A DNA stretch of 64,000 bases from Talinum fruticosum (taxonomy: Eukaryota > Streptophyta > Magnoliopsida > Caryophyllales > Talinaceae): contig JAITYX010000009.1 in the NCBI GenBank assembly GCA_021018815.1, positions 7,876,501 through 7,940,500 of the forward strand, read 5' to 3'. This document shows, piece after piece, positions 31,085-43,283 of this stretch (position 1 is the first letter of the stretch; every line of letters starts with the position of its first letter). Under the pieces are notes generated by a model. It saw nothing but the letters and a program-made list of their open reading frames with translations, was not told where the DNA came from and did not search any database. Both the position numbers and the translations under genes were made by a program.

Positions 31085-31914
31085 CTCATCCGAGTCCAGC
31101 TTTATACTGCTACTCATAGGTGTTGCTTGCATGTTTTACATCTTGTAGCTTGTACTTCTTTAATAACTCCTTGGTGTACTTTGATTGATGGACATAGATG
31201 CCATCCTTTTCTTGCTTGGTTTACAATCCAAGAAAGAAATTGAGTTCTCCCATTATACTCATTTGGAACTCCTGTCTCATTAATTCGGAAAACTCTTAGC
31301 ATAGAGTTTCATTAGTAGCTCCAAATATAATGTCATCAACATAGATCTAAATGATAAGAAAATCATTCCCCTTGGTTTTTATGAAAAGAATTTTGTCAAT
31401 AAGACCTCTTTTGAAATCATTTTAGACCACATAAAGCCTTTTGCAACTTGAAAACATGATTTAGAAATTGAGAATCTTCAAATCTAGGGAGTTCTCGAGC
31501 ATAAAATTCCTCTTGAATATAACCATTAAGAAATGCACACTTAACATCCATTTGATAAAGCTTAATGTTCATGTTAGATGCAAACGCTAAGAGAATTCCG
31601 ATTGCCTCAATCCTAACAACAGTGCGAAGGCTTCCCACAATTAATTCCCTCTTCTTGGTTATACCCCTCAGGAACTAATCCGGCCTTATTTCGACTATCA
31701 AACCTCCCCGATCCAGTTTGTTCTTGAAAACCCATTTAGTTCCTATTATTGGGTGGTCGGAAGATCGTTTGGTCGGAGTCCAAACTTGGTTTCTTTCAAA
31801 TTGATTTAATTCTTCTTGTATGGCCTCTACCCATTCAAGTTCAAGTAAGGCTTCTAGTACATTTTTAGGTTTAGTTAATGATATGAATGCTGAAAATGGA
31901 CATAGATTTTGCAA
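31085..31914 (-). pseudogene. RLC-2 reverse transcriptase, frameshifted
   Basis: The frames contain WVEAIQEELNQFERNQVWTP and GTKWVFKNKLD (31914-31675), then LYQMDVKCAFLNGYIQEEF and HVFKLQKALCGLK (31638-31417), and the catalytic motif YVDDIIFGATN in a third frame near 31350-31315. The segment between CGLK and the YVDD block has lost about 45 bp relative to RLC-3. It copied RNA to DNA when active. Confidence 0.85.
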
Positions 31915-33140
31915 AAAGAACGAGTTCTTACCCCATTATTCATATCAGAAAGTATATTCTCGGATGGGTTACTAGATGCATATTTGAAAGCTCTACTTGG
32001 CCTCCGATTCACCAAGTTTGTTGTTTGAATGGTCCGATCTTCATTTGATTGCTCTTGCTGAACTTCGCATTGGCTTGTCCTTCGACGATTCCGAGCTAGC
32101 TCTTAAACTTGCTTGTTTTGAGTCACTTCATTCTTAGTTGCCTCAATTCTTTTGTTTTGACTCATTCCGAGCTCAACTTTAGCAATATCATCTTCATCTT
32201 TGTTGAGCTTGAGATATGAGAAAGTGGATTCGCTTGTCCTGTCATGGTCAATCTCATCAAAGACAACGTGGATACTTTCTTCCACTTTGTTAGTTCTCTT
32301 ATTAAAAATTCTATAAGCTTTACTAGGAGATGAGTAACCCGAAATATACCTTCATTTGACCTTGCATCAAATTTAGTCGGATGTTCCTTACCATTGTTAT
32401 GCACATAGCATTTACATCCGAATGGTTTGAAGCAGGAGATGTTGGGCTTCTTTCCCTTATACGAGCTTATAGGGTGTCTTCTTCAGAATGAGCCTAATGA
32501 GGCATATGCTAAGTGTATAATTTGCTATGTTGATCGCCTCGGCCTGAAATAGTAAGGTAGATCATTTTCAATCATCATTGTCCTTCCTATTTCTTCAAGA
32601 GTTCTGTTCTTTCTCTCCACTACTCCATTCCGTTGAGGAGTTCATGGTGCTGAGAAGTTATGAGAGATTCCATTCTTGTCATAAAAAGTCTGCAAATTTT
32701 GAGTAATCGAACTCCCTTCAATGGTCAATTTAAATTCTTATGATATGAGTCTTAGACTCTACTTGAATTTTCTTGCGGATCTTAGTGAACTCTTTGAAGG
32801 CTTCACTCTTGTTCTTCGAGAAAACACACCCAATCGTGAATAATCATCAACAATAATTAGCACATCCGATTTACCTCCTAAGCTTTTCATAGGAATTTCA
32901 CCACACAAATCTATATGAATCAATTCAAGTACTTTGGATGTAGATACAGTTTTGAATGGTTTGAAAGATAATCCGACTTACTTTTCTTTTGTGCATGCTT
33001 CACATATTTTATCTTTCTTAAATGGTTAGCTAGGTAAACCCCTAACTAATCCATGAGATGCAAGTTTCTTGATGATATGCATGCTAATATGACCTTATCT
33101 ACGATGCCATGTGCATGAGTCATCATTCAAAGATGCTTTT
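31915..33140 (-). pseudogene. RLC-2 integrase region, degenerate
   Basis: The minus strand carries in order the pre-integrase zinc region, HMDLCGEIPMKSLGGKSDV near 32935-32880, NGVVERKNRTLEEIGRTMM near 32640-32570 and MHNNGKEHPTKFDARSNEGI at 32404-32345. Frames shift several times. The integrase starts just after the solo-LTR insertion point at 33145. Confidence 0.8.
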
Positions 33141-33984
33141 AAACATGTAACGCCCGACCTAGAGTAGTCAGGCACGTCACCGCCGTGGACGTCCTACTTA
33201 GACACCCACAAGGTTATCTTAAGTTCTAAACCTTAATTAACCTGCAGGATGACTAACACAGCGGAATCTCTTACCAAATTTAGCCCAAAATTAGATGGGG
33301 TAATTCTAAACATACAACTTTATACATATTTAATTATATTTATAGCGATTATACAAACTCCAAACAAAATACATCCTTATTTATTTAGCAACACGAGTTT
33401 AGAGTATATACAAGTAGCAAAATAATAGGGGTCATCTTCCTAGCTTGGGCCTCCCAAAAAGTCACTACCAGATGGTTTTCTTAATTGCTTCCTTGTATCT
33501 CTTTAGCTTCCAAAACCTGAAAAATGGTGAGGTCATGAGCTCCCCGAGCCCAATGAATAACCCTTACCTTCCCCATCGTTGCACTTTGCACATTAACCGG
33601 TTAACACATAATGACATAATATACATAAACATATATAACATTCAATACCAAACCACACGGAAGGTAATATATGAATGTAAATATTTGTTGCACATAAGTT
33701 TTACAATATTATCGTTCATATCACCTAAGTACTTAAGTACTCACGGATAAACAAAATAGTCATATGCATAATTACTATAAGACGAGCAATTCGCCTAACT
33801 AAGTAATATATGTCTCATTCCGGTATGATTCAAAGACTCTCGTTTTCACTCAAATCCTTAAACAAACTCCGCTGCTAGTTTATGCACTAAACTAATCATA
33901 ATTGTCCCATACCAACCATGTCCCTTAGGCTCTCGGTCCTCACTCGAGTCCAAAAGAAAGCGAAGTCCACTAAGTTAGACAAAT

Positions 33985-36212
33985 TGAAGACTCGGACTGT
34001 CATATACATCATTCCGAGTTCCATCAAGGAATCGGGTATAAGACTTCATCTTTTATAAGGTTTTGATTAAAAGTCATTCTATCGATTTTATAAGCTTTTA
34101 CGAGTGATATAAGCATCTTTTCGAGTGTTACGTAAACTATCGCATATGTTTTTTTTTACTCTAACCGATTCGAAAGCATATTCTTGTCTATCATTTCACA
34201 CACAGTTCCGAGTCACTCGGACAACACTCGAATATATTTCATGTTCAAACACTTGTTCTATTATGCTTAAACTCGGTTCGACTTCATTATCTAAGTTTGA
34301 TTGAATTACTCGTGTTAATTCATCTTTCTAAGTCGAGCATGCTTGGTTTGAACATTGGCAGCCTAGATCAAGTCTTTCTACTCGATGTTATTTATCCGAC
34401 TTGCTTTACTTCTAGATCGACTCGAGATGGAATTTGAGTATAATGGATATTAGACTCGTAAAATTCCACTCTTTTAAGACTCGAATAATTATGCACTTAT
34501 TTATCTTAATTAAATTATTATCTATGTCTAATCTTAGACCAAAGTATTTTATACTTTGAGAACCAAATTGATTTACTTTTGTAGGTTATTCAAACGAGGC
34601 TATCCTATTTTTGAAATATAAAAGTAACCTAGCTTCAAGATGTCAAATCACCGAGCAGACACGGCTTTTTCTACCTCGACCGAAGACTTATACCGGCAAT
34701 CGGGTCATTCGGTTCGGGTTCGGTTCGGGTTAGTTCGGTTCGGGTTAACTTCGGGTTGATTTTGTTCGGGTCCGGTTCGGTTTCGGGTTCGGGTCAACTT
34801 CGGTTCGGTCAACTTCGGGTCGATCTCGTTCGGGTTCGTTCGGTTTCGGTTCGGGTCAACTTCGGTTCGGTTCAACTTCGGGTCAATCTTTTCGGTCGAG
34901 TTCGGGTTAATTTCGGATCGGGTCAACTTCGGGTCGTAATTTTTGGGTCAAAATCGATTCAAAATTGTACCCACCAAAAAATTGTACCACTATAGACACA
35001 AAAGTCCATCCTAAGAGACCCAAACAAAAAAAAATGTGGGTTGGGTCACTTTTATTTGGGTTAAAGCGATTCGGGTCCGATTCGGTTCGAGTCGGTTCGG
35101 TTTCGGTTTGGGTTATTTCGGTTCGGGTCGGAATCGGGTTCATTAGATTTCGGGTCGGTTCGGTTCGGGTCGGTTTATTTCGATTTTCGGGTCAAAATCG
35201 GTTCAACTGTTTCGGATGTCGGTTCGGTTTGGGTTTCGGGTCGTTCGGGTTGACCCGTTCGGTTCAGTCGGCTTTGCCGAGTCTACGAATACTAGACACT
35301 CGTGTCGGGGTTGTCTATTTCCAAAATTGAAAATTTGCAATGCTAAGCTCAACGGTGGTTTCCACCCTACTTTTCGGACACCACCGGTGGATTGGGACTT
35401 CCAATGGAGTCAAGAGTCGTTGCCCAATGTTCACACCTCAACGGATATTTTCCGAATGACTCGGAAAATCCATTGCAACGGTCACAAAGGAGTTCCAGTC
35501 GGAAGATAGTCACAACAGACTAATCTGCATGGTCATCTATAAATAGAAGCCAACTCTCAAGACTTGAAGATTACTCGAACCAACCGTCAATACATGCACT
35601 TAAGCAAAAGTAATTATATTCATACTTAATCTTCTACTTACAACTCCAACTATGTACTTAATATCTTTATGAGTTGTAAGGTCTTGTCATCAACTTACAA
35701 ACACTTATTCTTACTTTCGAGTAAGGTCCCTTGACTGAGCTGTAAGGGTTAACTTAGCTCGATTGTCCCTAGCTGAAAAGATTACCTCGGTTAGGAAGTA
35801 CTAGATCGGATAAGGGAATTTCGAGTCTAGGAAAATCGTATAAAGAATTGTCTAAGGGAACAATTCTAGTTGAGTCATTCTACTATATTTTGTGGATTCA
35901 AAATAGTGGATTTGACTTGGTGCTTGGACTAGCACTCGTCCGTGGTTTTCTACCCCGGGAGGGTTTCCACGTAATTTCGAGCTGATACTTCTTCCGAGTC
36001 CAATCTAGACTCGGCATGGACTTAAAGTTTAGTTTAAACTTTAACCCCTTCATTTATCGTATTCCGAGTCGGTGCTTTTCCGAGTTCATTCTTGATCACA
36101 CTCTCCTCGAGTCCTGTCTAGTCTTCTTTCTTCAATTACTCAAGTGAATTTCCTCATCACCCTATTCACCCCCTCTCTAGGGTGACTTAGCCTCTCCAAG
36201 GGCAAACCTTCA
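33985..36212 (+). repeat. 5' LTR of RLC-3, with insertion
   Basis: It starts TGAAGACTCGGAC and ends CAAACCTTCA. It is 2228 bp against 1620 bp for the 3' LTR; the excess is the TCGGGTT-rich block at about 34688-35296. A TATA-like CATCTATAAATAGAAG lies at 35534-35549, with the same motif at about 45284-45300 in the 3' LTR. Confidence 0.92.
34688..35296. mobile_element. TCGGGTT/TCGGTT-repeat-rich insertion in RLC-3 5' LTR
   Basis: Absent from the 3' LTR, where CGAAGAC continues directly to CACCGTGTCGGGG. Its outer parts are made of TTCGGGTT, TTCGGTT and CGGGTCAAC units, with a short unique centre (34945-35045). This is typical of plant non-autonomous transposons with repetitive subterminal regions, probably hAT-like (inference). 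A clean duplication was not identified. ORFs across it are repeat translations, not genes. Confidence 0.7.
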
Positions 36213-36226
36213 ATTGGTATCGAGCC
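36213..36226 (+). other. Primer-binding site of RLC-3
   Basis: ATTGGTATCGAGCC, similar to the initiator tRNA-Met site, directly after the 5' LTR. Confidence 0.85.
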
Positions 36227-36271
36227 TAGTCTTTTAAAAAGGATCTAACCATCCATTGGTTTAAAGATCAA

Positions 36272-38095
36272 ATGGCTCGTAACAATGGAGAGTTCGATGA
36301 AGAAAGATCTTCCAACATACCACCAAAGTTCAAAGGATCTAACTTCGTGCACTTGGAAGAAGCTCATGGAATGTTTCTTCGTTGGATCACGATGAGGATG
36401 TTTGGAACATCATACAAGTAAGCAACTACATTCCCATGAAGACGAAGAAACAAGACTCGTGCCCAAAACAAAGGTCGAGTTCACTACTGAGGAAGCGAGA
36501 GAAGTTTAGAAAGAACTTCAAGGTGATGAACATTCGATGTGCGCCATCGGCTCGGAAGAATACAATCGAGTGTCAACTTGCGACACGGCCAAAGAAGTGT
36601 GGGACACTCGGTCAACACTTATGAAGGCACCAGACCAAGTCAATGAGGTGAAGATAAGTCAATATCTTCACAAGTACGAGCTGTTCAAGATGGAGCCGAA
36701 GAGAACATCACCGACATGTTCATCCGCTTCACCGAGATTACCAACAATCTCAAATCACTCGGGTAGAAAGATTTCCCACGAGGAAATGTGCAGAAAGATA
36801 CTCGAAGCCTACCCAAGAGAAGATGGGGTCCCAAGGTGACGGCCATTGAAGAGGCTTAGAACTCGTCCCAACTTAAGCCGGACGAACTCATTGGGAAGCT
36901 ACTTACCCACGAGATCCGTCCGGAAGAGGAGGACACAGAGGTCCGCACCAAAAAGAACATTGCGCTAAAAGCCTCGAAACCGGAGAAGCAAATCCGAGTT
37001 CATCGGACTCGAAGAGGATCCCATGGCACTCATCACTAGAGGCTTCAAGAGAATGATAAAGCACAAGAGATGGGATAAGAAGCCAAGAGAAGAGTTCTAT
37101 AAGAAAGACAAGAAGGATAGAAAAGGTAAGCACTCTTCCCCTTCAAAGTTATCTTTGACTAAGAACTCGGTCTGTTTTGAATGTGGCAAGCAAGGAACAC
37201 ATAGTCAAGGACTCGTCCCAAGAGAAAGAGGGACGAGGAAGAAGAAAAAGGCTATGGTGGCCATAAGAGTGATGAAGACTCATCGGAAGATGATGAGGAC
37301 TCGGATGACTCAAAGTGTCCGATGGCACTCTCGACTCGAAGTTGAAACGAGTCGGACTCGGATCAATCGAGACAGTGAGGAAACAAATCCCTCGGGAGGT
37401 AATTGAATACTTCCTTAAATTCTCCAAAGTTGATTTAGCCAAATACATTTTACTTTGGAAGAAAAGTCCAGCTCGATTCTTCTCGGTTTAAAGAACAACT
37501 TGAATTTGTTACTTCGAGAGCATCTCTTTGAAAAATAAATTGGAAAAGCTGAGACTTACTCTAAGAGAACTCAAGACTAGTGCTCAATCTAATGAGACCG
37601 AGTCCGATTCACTCGAAAGAGAGAATGAGCAATTGAAGCAAAAGCTCAACGAGTCTCAAGATCTTGTTTTAAAATTTACTCAAGGTCGGAAAAACCTTGA
37701 TATGCTCCTAGGATCTCAATGTGTCTCCTTCGAAAAGAAGGTCTTGGTTTTAACAAAGAGGAGGAATCCAATTCCTACTCGGAACTTTTCAAAAGGATTC
37801 CGAACCGTGAAGTTCGGGAAGGTCGAACACGATCCCATTCATAAGAATGAAAGGAGGACCGAGCCTGGACCGGCCTACAGGAGAAAACCTTCTCCACCGG
37901 CTTATAAAAGAAAAGCTTTTCAAAAGAAAGAGACACAAACTCAGTTCTCTAAGAGAAAGACTCGGAATCATACCAAACCCAAAGTTATTCAAATCGGGTT
38001 TCGAAGAGTCTACTTCCTCATAAAAGGACCACGAGTAAAGGGAGTTACGGGGTTTGTTAGAGGAAGTGAGAAAGGTTAGCTTGTTTCGACTTGCA
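36272..38095 (+). pseudogene. gag of RLC-3, frameshifted
   Basis: The start MARNNGEFDEERSS is followed by a UBN2-type capsid domain: EEYNRVSTCDTAKEVWDT, KISQYLHKYELFKME, KISHEEMCRKILEAYPRED (36540-36835). Then comes a zinc-knuckle relic CFECGKQGTH (about 37175) and a coiled-coil region (37528-37690, NKLEKLRLTLRELKTSAQSN). The C-terminal part (37690-38079) is basic. At least four frameshifts separate these blocks. Gag normally forms the particle shell and packages the RNA. Confidence 0.85.
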
Positions 38096-38482
38096 GGTGG
38101 CTCGAAAAGAACAAAAGGGCATTAGTACCTAGACGGTGGTTGCTCACGCCATATGTCGGGAGATTCAAGACTCGTTTTTGAGTTAGAAGAATACAAGAGA
38201 GGAAATGTCACGTTTGGAGATGACAACAAAGGCAAGATAATTAGGATGGGCAAGATTGGAAAAGGAAGCAATCTGGTCAGCCCAATATACCTTGTCAAAG
38301 GGTTAAAATACAATCTGCTCAACATCTCTCAACTATGTGACAAAGGTCAAGGGGTAAGATTCACTCGGACCAATTGTTATATCTCGGATGATGCTACCAA
38401 GGAAATCAAGCTCTCGGGTAAGAGATCGGGTAATACTTACATTATTCCTCTTTCGACCCGAGTCGGAATTTATCATGCTTAA
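38096..38482 (+). pseudogene. RLC-3 protease region, active-site Ser lost
   Basis: The pepsin-like motif reads YLDGGCSRHMSGD (DGG at 38132-38140) instead of the usual YLDSGCS. RLC-1 keeps DSG at 54019. The flap and core follow (NVTFGDDNKGKI, SPIYLVKGLKYNLLNISQLC). The Ser is highly conserved in retroelement aspartic proteases, so activity is doubtful. Confidence 0.8.
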
Positions 38483-39780
38483 AAGCATCTCTACATGATG
38501 ATTCATGGACATGGCCTTGTAGACTAGGTCATGTTAGCATGCATACCATTAAGAAACTTGCATCTCATGGTTTAGTTAGAGGATTGCCTAATTGTGCATT
38601 TAAGAAAGATAAAATTTGTGAAGCATGCACAAAAGGGAAACAAGTCAAATCATCTTTCAAATCTCTGAAAACTGTTTCCATATCCAAAGTGCTTGAAATG
38701 TTGCATATGGATTTATGTGGTGAAATCCTGTCAAGAGTCTCGGAGGTAAATCATATGTGCTTGTTATTGTTGATGACTACTCACGATTTACCTGGGTATG
38801 TTTTCTTAAGCACAAAAATGAAACATTTAAAGAGTTTCCAAATGAATGGTTTCCGTTAAGAACCAATTTATTGGTTTTTTCGTGTTGTCAAAGAATTGAA
38901 CAATGAGCTCTGCAGAAACATCCAAGTTGAGTCTCGGACTCGGATCCGGAGGATTCGAATTGGCCATGGAAGGGAGTTCGACTACTCGGAATTTACGGAA
39001 TTCGTGACAAGAATGGCATCTCTCACAACTTCTCGGCACCAAGAACTCCTCAACAAAATGGAGCGGTGGAGAGGAAGAACCGAACTCTTGAAGAAATAGC
39101 TAGGACAATGATGATTGAACATAATCTACCCTACTATTTACTGGGTCGAGGCGATCAACACAGACCAACTACACATTGAACGGATGCCTCATCGGACCCA
39201 TACTGAAGAAAACTCCATAGAGCTCTACAAAGGGAAGAAACCTAACATTTCATACTTAAAACCCTTTAGATGTAAGTGCTTCATTCACAACAATGGTAAG
39301 GATCACCTAACCAAGTTTGATGTTCGGTCGAGATGAAGGTATCTTTCTTGATTATTCATCTCATAGTAAAGCATATCGTATTTTCAATAAAAGAACTAAC
39401 AAAGTGGAAGAAAGCATTCATGTTGTGTTTGATGAGATTGAATAGGAAAAACCAAGTGAATCAACATTCTCATACCTAAAGCTCAGCAAAAATGATGATC
39501 TTGATGAAAATGAGCTCATCAAGAATCAAATCCATGTCACTCGGAATGAAGTCACTCGGACTCGGAATGAGACGACTCAAGAGCCATCTCCGAATGTTGA
39601 AGGTCAATCTGATGAACAAGCTCACTCAGAACAGACTACGAAGATCAACCAATTCAACCTACGGATCTAGTGAACCAAAGAACAGGTAAAGCTTTCAAGT
39701 ATGCTTCTAGTCACCCACTAGAAAACATCATATCCGACATCAATAGTGGGGTAAGAACTCGCTCTTCTCTTTAAAATCTA
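38483..39780 (+). pseudogene. RLC-3 integrase, frameshifted
   Basis: The pre-integrase zinc-binding region (RLGHVSMHTIKKLASHGLVR, CEACTKGKQVKSSF) leads to MLHMDLCGE with the first catalytic Asp. A block near 38945-39000 (GREFDYSEFTEF) is followed by NGAVERKNRTLEEIA near 39055. The C-terminal GKKPNISYLKPFRCKCFIHN and NKRTNKVEESIHVVFDEIE are clear. Several frame changes. Confidence 0.82.
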
Positions 39781-40600
39781 TGTGCATTCACTGCATTCAT
39801 TTCATTAACTGAACCTAGAAATGCATTAGAGGCCCTAAATGAACCTAAATGAGTAGAGGCCATGCAAGAGGAACTCAATCGATTCAAAAGAAACCAAGTC
39901 CGAACTCGACCGGACGACCTTCCGACCACCCAGTCATAAGAACCAAATGGGTTTTCAAGAACAAACTGGATGAAGGTGGGTTGGTAGTCAGAAATAAGGC
40001 TGGACTTGTGGCTCAAGGTTACAATCAAGAAGAAGGGATTGATTGTGGGGAACCCTTTGCACTGTAGCCAAAATTGAAGCTATTAGAATCTTGTTGGCAT
40101 TTGCATCTAGCATGAATGTCAAGTTATATCAAATGGATGTTAAATGTGCTTTTCTCAATGGTTTCATTGAAGAGGAAGTATATGTTCGAGCAACCCCTAG
40201 ATTTGAAAACTCGGAATTTCCAAATCATGTTTTCAAATTGCAAAAGGCTCTCTATGGTCTTAAACAAGCTCCGAGAGCTTGGTATGAAAAGATCGAGCAA
40301 TTTCTTGGTTGAAAACGATTTTCGAAGAGGTCAAATTGACAAAACTCTTTTTATAAAAACCAAGGGGAAAGACTTTCTTATTGGTCGGATCTATGTTGAT
40401 GACATAATTTTTGGAGCTACTAATGAAATTCTATATCGAGATTTTTCTAAGTTAATGAGACAGGAATTTCAAATGAGTATGATGGGAGAACTTAATTTCT
40501 TCCTTGGTCTACAAATCAAGCAAGACAAAGATGGCATCTATGTCCATCAATCAAAGTATACCAAGGAGCTGCTTGAAGAAGTATAAACTCCAAGATGCGA
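39781..40600 (+). pseudogene. RLC-3 reverse transcriptase
   Basis: The palm and fingers are readable as TKWVFKNKLDEGGLVVRNKA, LYQMDVKCAFLNGFIEEEVY, HVFKLQKALYGLKQAPRAWY and the catalytic YVDDIIFGATNE (YVDD at 40392-40403). A frameshift falls after EQFLG (40312). The catalytic residues themselves are intact. Confidence 0.9.
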
Positions 40601-41343
40601 AACATGCGGCAACACCTATGAGAAGCGACATAAAACTGGACTCGGACGAGAAAGGTAAAGTAGTAGATCGAAACTCTACCGAGGTATAATTGGATCTTTG
40701 CTCTATCTTACTTCCAGTAGGCCGGACATCATGTTTAGTGTTTGTACTGTGTGCAAGATTTCAAGCTAATCCAAAAGAATCACATCTCATTGCGGTGAAG
40801 AGAATATTCGAGATATCTTGCGGGGACTCGGAATTTAGGTCTATGGTACTCCGGAGACTCAAAACTTACTCTCACTTGGATACTCGAGATGCTGACTATG
40901 CTTGGGTACAAAGTTGATAGAAAGAGCACCTCGGGAGCCTACCAATTTACGGGTCAATCCACGATATCTTGGCACTCAAAGAAGCAAAACTCAGTAGCTC
41001 TATTAACTGCTGAAGCCGAGTATATTGTAGGCTGGAGCGTGCTTTGTGCTCAGATCTTATGGATAAAGCAACACTTGAAAGATCTTGGACTTTCATTCAA
41101 ATCTGTTCCAATCAAGTGTGATAATCAAAGTACAATCAGCATCACCAAGAATCCGAGTTCGAGCACTCAAAGACTAAACATATTGAGGTCGGGTATCATT
41201 TTCTGAGAGATCATTCTGAAAAGGGTGATATTGAACTTGAATTCATTCCTACCAATCTTTAATTAGCTGATATCTTTACTAAGCCCCTTAGTGAGGATCG
41301 GTTTTGTTTTATTAGGAACGAGCTTGGCATGATTAATGCATAA
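40601..41343 (+). pseudogene. RLC-3 RNase H and end of pol
   Basis: Contains VDRKSTSGAYQFTGQSTISW, KKQNSVALLTAEAEYI, and a C-terminus IFTKPLSEDRFCFIRNELGM ending in a stop at 41341-41343. This is the copia RNase H pattern with minor frame breaks. Confidence 0.85.
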
Positions 41344-41995
41344 TTTTTTTAAAAATTACTTTGCATGATTATGTGTTGTGTGCTTACTCTCCTTAATAGC
41401 CATTAGTTCAGTTGAATCGGTGATACTGAGCTAAGAATTATTATTTGATTGCTATTTCGAGTCACTCGAAACACATCCGAGTCGGACTCATATTTTGAGA
41501 AAATGGATATCACACTTTTGAAATCATCTCTAGACAAGTGGAGAATTTCATAATTGTATTTTAAAATCTCTTTCTCTCTCTCTCTCTCGCTTTGATCGGA
41601 CAACTAGCCGTTGGGAGACAATCGTTAGAATTCTAACCGTTGGAGAGCGGAACAGTCAAACCGGTCTAAGGTGACCGTTGAAGAAGCCGATTCGAACGAA
41701 TATCGAAGGACGATTATCCCTCTATAAATAGCGTCCATTTTCCTTCATTTTGTTACTTTACTCTCAGCTTACTTTCACTCTCTCTATTACTTCAACGCGA
41801 GCAAGCTCTCTACTTTCGAAGAAACGTGCATCGTTCTCAAGCTAAGGGAAGAACATCTTAAGTAAGCACTCTGTTGCTCTCGGCTCTCTCTCTTTCTACT
41901 CTTTCACTTTTATTTTTCTCTTCGCTCACTCTTATCGAGCTATCTCTCTTTTCCTTTTCACAAGAATTTATCTCTTTCTCTTTTCAACATCAAAA
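41344..41995 (+). other. pol-to-extra-ORF spacer of RLC-3
   Basis: Non-coding. A TCTATAAATAGCG box at about 41721-41733, followed by a CT-rich leader, suggests a separate promoter for the extra ORF (inference). RLC-2 has a related box in the same place. Confidence 0.5.
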
Positions 41996-43252
41996 ATGCC
42001 GAAAAGACATTCCCACCCTAATTTTCTTGGTTCCGCCACAAAGAAACCTCATACAAAAGCCGGGAAGGCCCCTCCAATCCTTCCAAACCCATTGTCACCC
42101 AACATCTCACGTTGGATGACAAATTCTTCTCGACCACTAAGTTTTCGTGGTTGGCTCACATAAAATCAACGGGGTCTATCTCGTTTCGGTGATTTCATTT
42201 ACCCTAAACGTGTTTTTGAGTTCTATTCCAATCTTTCTAGCTCCGAGGGTATCCTCACCTCCGAGTTCAAAACATCACTTGTTCGCATCAACACTTCTCT
42301 TCTCCACCGTCTTTTCAAAGTATCTTGTATGTTCTTGAACAGCAACCTCATACCTTTCAATGAGGTTGCTAATGATTTCTTTGAGAAGTACGTTAAAGAA
42401 TTCCCCGGGTCACGCAAAAACTTCTCTCGTGACCCAACTCAAATCGAAGCTCGCCTTTTGTGTTTTCTCGCGATGAGGACTTTCTTCTCTCAAGCATTCT
42501 AACAAGGAGAACCCTAACTCCAAGCACCTCAAAGCTCTTTACGACATTCTATAGGGCTACGAAGTTGACCTTTCTCCCGCAATAGTCGACCAAATGGCGG
42601 CGTTGCCGGCTCGGACTCGAACAAGAAGACCACCCCACTTCCTTTCGAGGCTCTTCTCACCCTCATATTCAAGCAATTCAAAGTTCCTCTTCCCTCGGAT
42701 CATAACGCGGTTTCGAGGCCGCCACTGTCGTTGGCAAAAGAAACTCCTTGGGTATGGATACCATGAGACCCAACCAGGTGTCCGGGTCCATAGCTCGAAG
42801 CCGAGGCCACCTTCTCCGCCTCGGACTCGGACTCAATCCTCTCTTCCTCTACCTCCTCCACCTGGTGGTGCCTCCACCGCAGGTGTTCCTCGAATTCTTT
42901 CTTACGCCTTATCCTCCGCTATCATGGACAAGCTTTCCTCGGTGTCCACTGAGTTCAAGGACACCTTCCGCTCATTCAAGATTGTCCTTCGATCTATGAC
43001 CATTAACTAAAAACCGCTCAATCCCAAATCCGAGAGCGAGCAAGATGTGCTTCTCGGGATGAAGACCCCGGTTAAGGAGCGAGAGGGAGCCGATCGAGCT
43101 CTTTCAGGAGAGGCGATCTAAGGTGGCTCGGGATCCGGTCGACTCGGACACTTCGAAGAATCCTCGAGTCCAGTCAAATCCTCCTCGAAGGGGGAGAAGA
43201 AGAAGAAGAAGAAGAAGAAGAAGAAGAAGAAGAAGAAGAAGAAGAAGAAGAA

Positions 43253-43283
<31 letters not shown>

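Noticed and set aside
34756..35330. Gly/Val/Ser- or Asn/Arg-rich ORFs across the LTR insertion
   Set aside because: They are translations of TTCGGGTT-type repeats, open on both strands by composition only.
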